Below, in pieces: positions 1 to 5,213 of a stretch of 6,197 bases of DNA. This DNA comes from an uncultured Collinsella sp. (lineage in GTDB: Bacteria; Actinomycetota; Coriobacteriia; Coriobacteriales; Coriobacteriaceae), in the NCBI GenBank assembly GCA_900555585.1, contig USLT01000047.1, forward strand, positions 1 to 6,197. Direction: 5' to 3'. The position numbers were made by a program, and so were the translations under genes. Under the pieces are notes generated by a model, which was not told the origin of the DNA, did not search any database, and saw only the letters and a program-made list of their open reading frames with translations. Within the stretch, counting starts at the first letter, position 1. The number at the start of each line of letters is the position of its first letter.

Positions 1-378
1 GGTTCCGCCGTGCCGCTTAAGGACGAGCTCGACGTCGAGGTCAACGGTCGAGACGTCATCAGCGGCCTTCCCAAGACCGTCCGTATCGAGAGCGAGGAGA
101 TCCGCCGCGCCCTCAACAAGCCCCTCGATGAGATGTCGAAGGCCGTCAAGGACGCGCTCGACGCGACCCCGCCCGACCTTGCGAGCGACTTGATGTACTA
201 CGGGATCTTGCTAACCGGCGGTGGCGCGATGCTGCGCGGACTCGACGTGCGCCTTCGCGATGAGACGGGCGTCGCGGTCAACGTCAGCCCCACCGCGCTG
301 GACAACGTCGTGAACGGTTGCGCCCGCGTGCTCGAGGCTAATGCTTTCGATGGCGGTTTCGTTCAGAGCAACGCCTAA
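1..378 (+). CDS. mreB: Rod shape-determining protein MreB, C-terminal part (5' end outside window)
   Basis: Bacterial actin homologue. It polymerises with ATP on the inner face of the membrane and directs the lateral wall-synthesis machinery. The reading frame is open from base 1, so only the last 125 residues are present, roughly the final third of a usual MreB of about 340 residues. Visible family hallmarks are GSAVPLKDEL, the stretch NGRDVISGLPKTVRI followed by SEEIRRAL, and the adenosine-binding motif GILLTGGGAMLRGLD near residue 70 of the fragment. The following connect-2 region reads NVVNGCARVLE; it keeps the central glycine but departs from the more usual GTGKxLE. The tail is about 12 residues long and ends QSNA. 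The TAA stop is 14 bases before the TTG start of mreC, consistent with co-transcription. A GTG at base 10 is internal and is not a start. Identification is very secure; only the 5' part is missing. Confidence 0.96.
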   Translation, partial: GSAVPLKDELDVEVNGRDVISGLPKTVRIESEEIRRALNKPLDEMSKAVKDALDATPPDLASDLMYYGILLTGGGAMLRGLDVRLRDETGVAVNVSPTALDNVVNGCARVLEANAFDGGFVQSNA

Positions 379-382
379 GGGG
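377..382 (+). promoter_or_regulatory. Ribosome binding site deciding the mreC TTG start
   Basis: AAGGGG overlaps the mreB stop codon and lies 10 bases before TTG at 393. It is the only purine-rich SD-like stretch near the start of the mreC frame. The next in-frame start, ATG at 432, has only pyrimidine-rich sequence ahead of it. The TTG start also keeps the lysine-rich cytoplasmic leader (RSKKK) before the membrane helix. Confidence 0.55.
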
Positions 383-392
383 TCTGGTTTTA

Positions 393-620
393 TTGCCACG
401 CTCTAAGAAGAAGCACTACACATCCGTCTCGATGAAGCGACAGTCAACCGGCATGCGCCCCTTCATCGTCTGCTGCGTGATCTCCGTCCTCCTCCTTACC
501 TTCTACACGAGGGAAGGGGAGGGCGGTCCCATTCATGCCGTCCGCGGGGGTGTCGTCTCGATCACGACGCCCATGCGAATGGTCGGCTCCTTCGTTGCCG
601 CGCCCTTCCATGCCATCTGA
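393..620 (+). CDS. mreC: MreC N-terminal fragment: cytoplasmic leader and membrane anchor
   Basis: A 75-residue open frame. Residues 1-20 are polar and basic (RSKKK near the start). Residues 22-38 form one hydrophobic helix (FIVCCVISVLLLTF), which is the single membrane anchor expected of MreC. Residues 40-75 are the extracytoplasmic linker ending AAPFHAI. This linker normally leads straight into the coiled coil, but the frame meets TGA at 618-620. The hydrophobic, MreC-like character persists to the last few codons, which places the lesion at roughly bases 605-620. If translated alone, the product would be an anchor without its scaffold domain. It is not expected to work by itself, although it could still insert in the membrane. 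Confidence 0.7.
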   Translation: MPRSKKKHYTSVSMKRQSTGMRPFIVCCVISVLLLTFYTREGEGGPIHAVRGGVVSITTPMRMVGSFVAAPFHAI

Positions 621-670
621 CCGCCTCCCAGGAATCCCTAAGCGAGCTCCGAGAGCAGAACAAGAAGCTC

Positions 671-1336
671 ATGGCCGAGGTCGCCTCCCTTACTGAGGCG
701 CAAAAGAGCGCCGAGCGGCTCGAGGGCCTCCTGGGCCTTCAGTCTACGTACAGCCTGGAGTCTTCGGCGGCTCGGATCATCGGCGGCTCGACCGATGCAT
801 GGTCTCGTACCGTTACGCTCGACAAGGGCAGCATCGATGGTTTCGGGGTCGGCATGGCCGTTTGCAATTCCGGCGGCGTCATAGGCCAGATCATCGAGGT
901 TTCGGCAACAAACTCGACCGTTCGCCTCCTGACCGATGAGAATTCCGGTGTCTCGGCCATGGTGCAGTCCTCCCGTGCGCAGGGCATGCTTCAAGGACAA
1001 CCCGATGGCAGTCTCTCCCTTAATTACGTGACAGCCGACCAGGATGTCCAAGTGGGCGACATCGTCATCACTTCGGGGCTGGGCGGGGTCTTCCCGAAGG
1101 GCCTTCCGCTTGGCACCGTCGCTTCGGTAAACAGGGCAAGCAATGCGACGTACTACACGATAGTCGTGCGCGCCCAGTCGCTTGCGGAGAATAACGAGGA
1201 GGTCCTCGTCATCACTTCTGTCGGAGCGGATCAGGCCGCTAACGCAGACGAGGTCGCTGCGGCGAACGCCGGTCGATCGAATTCTGGCAAGCCTGCTTCC
1301 GATAAGGCTGACGACTCTGGCAAAGATGATGAATAG
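671..1336 (+). CDS. mreC: MreC C-terminal fragment: coiled coil and extracytoplasmic beta domains
   Basis: A gene finder would start this at ATG 671, but the homologous frame is open back to 617 and adds 18 residues rich in E, Q, L and K. The coiled coil covers about residues 1-30 from ATG 671, ending in the typical RLEGLLGL. It is followed by the MreC core: VTLDKGSIDGFGVGMAV, then GGVIGQI, GVSAMVQSSRAQGML and the family's GDIVITSGLGGVFPKGLPLG loop (about residues 125-150). The last 35 residues are an Ala/Ser/Lys/Asp-rich, probably disordered tail. There is no convincing SD before ATG 671, and a product starting there would have no signal or anchor, so it should stay in the cytoplasm and fail as a scaffold. 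The stop codon TAG begins the SD of mreD (TAGGAGG, 1334-1340), tying the two genes translationally. Confidence 0.82.
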   Translation: MAEVASLTEAQKSAERLEGLLGLQSTYSLESSAARIIGGSTDAWSRTVTLDKGSIDGFGVGMAVCNSGGVIGQIIEVSATNSTVRLLTDENSGVSAMVQSSRAQGMLQGQPDGSLSLNYVTADQDVQVGDIVITSGLGGVFPKGLPLGTVASVNRASNATYYTIVVRAQSLAENNEEVLVITSVGADQAANADEVAAANAGRSNSGKPASDKADDSGKDDE

Positions 1337-1344
1337 GAGGTCAC

Positions 1345-1899
1345 ATGGACGTTCGTGATCCCATACGGGCGCGAAAAGCGCTCATATTCGTTTGCGCTGT
1401 CGCGGTGACGCTCCAGCTCGCCATCGCTCCGCAGGTCTCGCTGTTCGGCGGCCGTTTCAATTTCATGGTCGCGCTCGCCTTGGTCATGGCGCCCTCTTGC
1501 GACATTCGCTCCGCCGTGCTGACGGGGTTCTTCGCCGGTCTATTCTTCGACCTGACGTCCCCCGTTCCCGTCGGTTTGATGTCCCTGGTGCTGACGATTG
1601 CGTGCTTCGGGCTTTCCATGAGCTCACATGGCATCGGTGGAGGGCTATCCGCTGCGTCCCTCCGGCTTGCTTTCGGGTCGATACTCCTGGTCAATCTCGC
1701 ATATGGCCTTGCCCTCTACTTCCTCGGGGTCGAGGGGAGCATCCTCTACGCCCTGGCGGTGCACGGCCTGGCATCCTCTGTCCTCGACGCCCTGGCAGCG
1801 GTTCCGTTCCTTATGTTCGGTTCGGGTACGGATTCAAACAGGGGTTTCACCGCTCGCTCCAAGGGTACACGGTACAAGTCTTATAAGTCGCTCAGATAG
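1345..1899 (+). CDS. mreD: Rod shape-determining protein MreD
   Basis: A polytopic membrane protein of the elongasome that partners MreC and influences PBP2-RodA activity. It has 184 residues, close to the usual 160-190. I count about six hydrophobic segments, near residues 12-30, 38-52, 55-70, 75-92, 106-127 and 133-158. The most family-like stretch is GFFAGLFFDL (61-70) followed by PVGLMSL (75-81), matching the MreD pattern of a glycine-rich helix with an aspartate near its end. The last 25 residues are basic (RSKGTRYKSYKSLR) and probably cytoplasmic. The start is fixed by TAGGAGG overlapping the mreC stop, 4 bases before ATG. MreD is poorly conserved, so position in the operon supports the call as much as the sequence does. 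The alternative forward frame over 1392-1886 is an arginine/proline-rich shadow. Confidence 0.9.
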   Translation: MDVRDPIRARKALIFVCAVAVTLQLAIAPQVSLFGGRFNFMVALALVMAPSCDIRSAVLTGFFAGLFFDLTSPVPVGLMSLVLTIACFGLSMSSHGIGGGLSAASLRLAFGSILLVNLAYGLALYFLGVEGSILYALAVHGLASSVLDALAAVPFLMFGSGTDSNRGFTARSKGTRYKSYKSLR

Positions 1900-1901
1900 G
1901 T

Positions 1902-1909
1902 AGGTGATC
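1902..1909 (+). promoter_or_regulatory. Ribosome binding site of mrdA
   Basis: AGGTGATC matches eight bases of the complement of the 16S rRNA 3' end. It lies five bases before ATG 1915 and just after the mreD stop. It supports the long mrdA product with the extra N-terminal membrane segment over a shorter one from ATG 2080. Confidence 0.7.
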
Positions 1910-1914
1910 GCGCA

Positions 1915-3969
1915 ATGGATGCTAAGTTGGTTGTAGTCCTGGCCGGCATCATCCTTATGATCGCGATCATCGGGTCGCTTATCTTCCTGCGAGGTTATTC
2001 CGGTAGGTTCACGTTCGATACCAAGAACGGTACTCGCCCTCGTGCCTCGGAAGGGGAGGGCAACACCCCTGCGGTAACCATGAAGGGCCGCTTTCAGATT
2101 CTGACTGCGGGCGTTTCCGCCATTTTCGCCGTCGTGGTGGCAAAGCTCTGGTCGATGCAGATGGTCTCCTCCGAGCACTATGAGACGCTATCGAAGCAGA
2201 ACCAAACGCGAACCGTCACCACGCCCGCGCCTCGAGGCAGGATTCTCGACCGCAACGGGGTCGAGCTCGTAACCAATCGCCCGTCCCTCGCCGTCGGGGC
2301 CTATCGCGACCTCGCGAACGATCCCGTAGCGGTCAGGCATCTTGCCAACGTTCTCGGACTGCCCTACACCGCGGTGCGCCGCAACATCCTCGACTACAAC
2401 CAAAGCGCCCAGAGCGTTCATATCGTCGCATCCGATGTTCGCCTGTCGACTGTTGCCCATATCCAGGAGCACGCTTCCGAGTTTCCCGATGTCCATATCG
2501 AGGAACGGACCGAGAGGGTCTATCCCCATGGCACGCTTGCGAGCCATGTCCTCGGCTATACCGGCACGGTTACCAGCGAGCAGCTGCAGGCGCAGAGCGA
2601 GCGCAGTTCGAATTGGGAGTCTTCTGCGGGCGACATCGTCTACAAGTCGGGCGATATCGTCGGACAGTCCGGTGTCGAGCTCATGTACGAGAACCTTCTG
2701 CAAGGCATTCGAGGGGAGCAGACGGTTCGCGTCGATTCGGGCGGTGACGTTCTCGAGCTCGAGGGGTCGGTCCCGCCGCGCGCGGGAAGCGATATCAAGC
2801 TGACGCTTGATATCAAGATTCAGAAAGCTTGCGAAGAGGGTCTTCTCAAGGCCATGGAGATCGGCAAGCGCCAGGGCAACGCGTCCAACGCGGGGGCCTG
2901 CATATGCATGGATTGCCGTAACGGAGAGATTCTCGGAATGGCCAGCGAGCCGACATTCGATCCCTCCGTCTTCATCGGCGGCGTCTCAAATGACGATTGG
3001 GCCGTCCTCAACAGCGAGGATGGCGGCACGCCTTTGATTAATCGAGCGATTTACGGACAGTACATGTCCGCCTCGACGATCAAGCCGCTCAGCTCCCTGG
3101 CCGCCCTTGAGTACGGTCTATATGGCGAGGGAAGCACCTCGGAATGCCCCGGCTGGTGGACTGGCCTTGGTGAGTCCTCGGGTCGTTGGTGCTGGCTCCA
3201 TGCGGGACATGGGACCATGGGGCTCCAGAGCGGCATCGCCCATTCATGCGATGCCGTCTTCTACGATATTGGCAAGTCGTTCTATTACGACGAGAAGCAT
3301 TCCGAAGGGCTGCAGGAGGTATTTAAGCGCTGGGGGCTCGGGTCTGCCACTGGAATCGACCTTCCCGCCGAGGCCTCAGGAGTTGTTCCCACCCCGGCGT
3401 GGAAGAAGGAGACGTTCAGCTCCTGGAGCGATGCCGAGCGGGCTTGGAATCCCGGCGATACGCTGAATATCGTCATCGGTCAGGGCGATATCCTCGTCAC
3501 GCCGCTGCAGATGGCCGAGGTCTATTCGGGCCTCGCGATGAATGGCCGACAGTACGTCCCCCACGTGTTTCTATCCGCGGTCGGCCGTGACGGTGTCGGT
3601 GATTCCGTGGAGTACGAGAAGAAGGTCCTTCGAGATGTCAGGATCGCGAGCGATTCCGACCTCGCCTTGGTCAAGCGCGGCATGGAGGGCGTTATCTACG
3701 ATGCGAGCGCTTCCACCGCGTCTCATTTCGAGGGACTCGGGGTCAGGGTCGCCGGCAAGTCGGGTACCGGCGAGAAGGGCGGTCAGAACGACTACTCGTG
3801 GTTCATAGCATACGCCCCGGCCGATGATCCGCAGTACGTGGTCGCCACCCTCGTAGAGCAAGGCGGCTTCGGAGGGTCTACGGCGATGTATGGCGTGCGG
3901 CACGTTCTCGGCGAGATCTACGGCGTGCCGGATTCCGGTGGAACTACAGGAGGTGATCAGTCTCGATGA
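1915..3969 (+). CDS. mrdA: Penicillin-binding protein 2 (elongation-specific class B transpeptidase)
   Basis: Cross-links peptidoglycan strands on the outer face of the membrane, working with RodA. It has 684 residues. Residues 5-25 are an extra hydrophobic helix, then a polar stretch (26-58), then the canonical anchor (about 60-80, GRFQILTAG to KLWSMQMV). Next come the pedestal/dimerisation domain (APRGRILDRNGVEL at 105-118) and the transpeptidase domain (about 295-665). Catalytic motifs are SxxK = S387-T-I-K390, with S387 the acylated serine; SxN position = S444-C-D446, with Asp instead of Asn; and K615-S-G-T618 as the KTG motif. GQGDILVTPLQMA (522-534) is also typical. The serine context YMSASTIKP differs from the common PGSTFKP. 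Cysteines C411 and C426 sit where many class B enzymes have a pair, and C329, C331 and C334 form an unusual cluster. The stop overlaps rodA by ATGA. Identity is secure. Confidence 0.96.
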   Translation: MDAKLVVVLAGIILMIAIIGSLIFLRGYSGRFTFDTKNGTRPRASEGEGNTPAVTMKGRFQILTAGVSAIFAVVVAKLWSMQMVSSEHYETLSKQNQTRTVTTPAPRGRILDRNGVELVTNRPSLAVGAYRDLANDPVAVRHLANVLGLPYTAVRRNILDYNQSAQSVHIVASDVRLSTVAHIQEHASEFPDVHIEERTERVYPHGTLASHVLGYTGTVTSEQLQAQSERSSNWESSAGDIVYKSGDIVGQSGVELMYENLLQGIRGEQTVRVDSGGDVLELEGSVPPRAGSDIKLTLDIKIQKACEEGLLKAMEIGKRQGNASNAGACICMDCRNGEILGMASEPTFDPSVFIGGVSNDDWAVLNSEDGGTPLINRAIYGQYMSASTIKPLSSLAALEYGLYGEGSTSECPGWWTGLGESSGRWCWLHAGHGTMGLQSGIAHSCDAVFYDIGKSFYYDEKHSEGLQEVFKRWGLGSATGIDLPAEASGVVPTPAWKKETFSSWSDAERAWNPGDTLNIVIGQGDILVTPLQMAEVYSGLAMNGRQYVPHVFLSAVGRDGVGDSVEYEKKVLRDVRIASDSDLALVKRGMEGVIYDASASTASHFEGLGVRVAGKSGTGEKGGQNDYSWFIAYAPADDPQYVVATLVEQGGFGGSTAMYGVRHVLGEIYGVPDSGGTTGGDQSR
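2791..2814 (+). repeat. Perfect 10-bp inverted repeat inside mrdA
   Basis: GATATCAAGC (2791-2800) and its exact reverse complement GCTTGATATC (2805-2814) flank the four-base loop TGAC. GATATCAAG also occurs as a direct repeat at 2791-2799 and 2809-2817. It encodes DIKLTLDIK in PBP2, a conserved strand at the start of the transpeptidase domain. There is no T-tract, so it is not an intrinsic terminator. Whether it folds in the mRNA or matters is unknown. Confidence 0.6.
3948..3958 (+). promoter_or_regulatory. Extended ribosome binding site of rodA embedded in the mrdA 3' end
   Basis: AGGAGGTGATC is an 11-base complement to the 16S rRNA 3' end (anti-SD GATCACCTCCT). It lies seven bases before ATG 3966. 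It encodes the TGGDQ stretch at the PBP2 C-terminus, so those residues may reflect the SD more than protein function. With the ATGA overlap it implies strong, coupled translation of the transpeptidase and its glycosyltransferase partner. Confidence 0.8.
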
Positions 3970-5189
3970 GAAACCAAAGCGAACGCGGGCGCACCGACGT
4001 CCAGGCTGCCGCGGCCGAGAGCATAAAGCGCGTCAACAAGCATATGACCTCCGCACGCAATTCCTTCTCCCAGCAGGTCAGTGTTCCCATGCTGCTCGCG
4101 GTTCTTTGCCTGATTGCCTATGGAGCGCTCGTTATCTGGACGGCATCCTCTTCTATCGCCGCCGCATCATTCTCCCGCCATCTCCTCGGGATCGGACTCG
4201 GTGCGATGTTGGGCATTGCTTGTTGGAAGCTTGATTATCGAGGCCTTGCCAACATGTCCACCTTCCTGCTCGTTCTCGATATCATCGTCATCTTCTCGCC
4301 TTATATTCCCGGCCTTTCCTACAATGCGAAGGGAATGACCGGCTGGGTCAAGCTCCCTGGCATTCCCCTGACGTTCCAGCCCGTCGAGTTCGCGAAGATC
4401 ATCACGACCTTCTTTATCGCCGGCTTGGGCGCGCAATACAACGGCAGGATCGACAGCGTCCGTGATTACATCAAGTTATGCGCGATGCTCGCCATCCCCT
4501 TCGGCGCCGTGCTCGCCGCGGGAGACCTCGGGTCCGGCCTTGTCGTCTTCGTTGGCGGAGCCGTCGCCATCGCCATGAGCGGGGCTCGCAAGGAGTGGGT
4601 CCTTTCCACCATCCTCATCCTGATAGGGCTCGTATCGGTTCTCCTGGCCGCCGACTCCATCGTCGACTCCATTTTGGGCCGCGACGTCCTTATCAAGCAG
4701 TACCAGATGAATCGCCTGCTCGTCTTCATCGATCCAACCGCCGATACCTCGGGTGCCGGCTACAACCTGATGCAATCCCTTATCGCCGTGGGATCCGGCG
4801 GCTTCTTCGGAAAGGGTATCGGTAACGCGACACAGGCCCTCGACGGCTTCCTGCCCGAGGCCCATACGGACTTCGTCTTCTCCCTGCTCAGCGAGGAGTT
4901 CGGGTTCGTCGGCGCCGTGGTGCTGGTCGCGCTCTACGCGCTTCTCATCTTCTCCGCCATACGCGTCGCCTATAAGAGCGATTCTCTGTTCTTGAAGCTC
5001 GTGGTCGTCGGATTGGTCGGCATGTGGACCTTCCAGATCTTCGAGAATATCGGTATGTGCATCGGACTCATGCCTATCACGGGCATCCCGCTTCCATTCG
5101 TGAGCTTCGGCTCCAGCTCGATGATCATGCAGTGCGCGATGGTCGGCATCGTCCAATCGGTTTGGCGCTGCAGGACCAAGTCCGCTTAG
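3966..5189 (+). CDS. rodA: RodA, SEDS-family peptidoglycan glycosyltransferase
   Basis: Polymerises lipid II into glycan strands for the side wall, in a complex with PBP2. It has 407 residues. The first 38 are a polar, basic cytoplasmic tail; about ten hydrophobic segments follow. SEDS hallmarks are GMTGWVKLPG (123-132), FQPVEFAKI (137-145, where most members have QPSE), DLGSG (187-191, where most have PDLGT), the extracytoplasmic loop LPEAHTDFVF (296-305) with D302 at the position of the essential aspartate, EEFGFVG (310-316), and NIGMCIGLMPITGIPLPFVSFGSSS (361-385 region). The start at 3966 is fixed by the 11-base SD and the ATGA overlap with mrdA. An alternative ATG at 4044 has no comparable SD. 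Adjacency to PBP2, not to division genes, favours RodA over FtsW. The 226-codon opposite-strand frame over this gene is an acidic shadow. Confidence 0.95.
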   Translation: MRNQSERGRTDVQAAAAESIKRVNKHMTSARNSFSQQVSVPMLLAVLCLIAYGALVIWTASSSIAAASFSRHLLGIGLGAMLGIACWKLDYRGLANMSTFLLVLDIIVIFSPYIPGLSYNAKGMTGWVKLPGIPLTFQPVEFAKIITTFFIAGLGAQYNGRIDSVRDYIKLCAMLAIPFGAVLAAGDLGSGLVVFVGGAVAIAMSGARKEWVLSTILILIGLVSVLLAADSIVDSILGRDVLIKQYQMNRLLVFIDPTADTSGAGYNLMQSLIAVGSGGFFGKGIGNATQALDGFLPEAHTDFVFSLLSEEFGFVGAVVLVALYALLIFSAIRVAYKSDSLFLKLVVVGLVGMWTFQIFENIGMCIGLMPITGIPLPFVSFGSSSMIMQCAMVGIVQSVWRCRTKSA

Positions 5190-5213
5190 CTTTCGTCATC
5201 TTGGAGGGTCGTC

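Larger units (their letters stand above)
393..1336 (+). pseudogene. mreC: mreC locus, complete in content but split by a frame change near base 617
   Basis: MreC is a membrane-anchored extracytoplasmic scaffold that binds PBP2 and links it to MreD and MreB. Here the gene is divided. The anchor-encoding frame runs from TTG at 393 to TGA at 618-620. MreC-like sequence resumes one base back in frame at CTG 617 (LTASQESLSELREQ) and runs to TAG 1334-1336. Together the halves give about 314 residues, a normal MreC length, with anchor, coiled coil and beta domains all present. Continuity therefore needs a net -1 shift, such as a missing base or a 3n+1 deletion near 605-620. I see no X-XXY-YYZ slippery heptamer and no homopolymer at the junction, so programmed frameshifting is not supported. 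No other decay is visible. It is either a recent mutation or a sequence/assembly error; the latter is plausible because the flanking genes of the same complex are intact. Confidence 0.85.

Noticed and set aside
286..345. Unusual MreB connect-2 segment (NVVNGCARVLE instead of the familiar GTGKxLE)
   Set aside because: When aligned, the key glycine is kept and small residues follow, as the actin-fold motif allows. It looks like lineage variation, not loss of ATP binding.
605..620. Programmed -1 ribosomal frameshift joining the two mreC halves
   Set aside because: The overlap region near the junction has no X-XXY-YYZ heptamer, no run of A or U, and no obvious downstream stem at the usual distance. 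MreC is not known to be made this way.
1337..1344. Possible promoter or terminator in the short gaps between genes
   Set aside because: All gaps are 24 bases or less, or are overlaps, and hold only SD sequences. There is no room for, or sign of, -35/-10 boxes or a stem followed by T-run.
1392..1886. Alternative plus-strand frame of 164 codons over mreD
   Set aside because: Arg/Pro/Cys-rich with no membrane segments, while the overlapping mreD frame has six hydrophobic segments and an SD. It is a shadow of mreD.
2752..2763. 12-base palindrome CTCGAGCTCGAG in mrdA
   Set aside because: It is simply the codons CTC GAG CTC GAG for Leu-Glu-Leu-Glu using the preferred codons. No sign of an operator inside this gene.
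4476..5156. Long minus-strand open frame (226 codons) opposite rodA
   Set aside because: The product is highly acidic and His/Gly/Asp-rich with no recognisable domain, which is typical of the antisense of a hydrophobic, G+C-rich membrane protein gene. rodA on the other strand is unmistakable.
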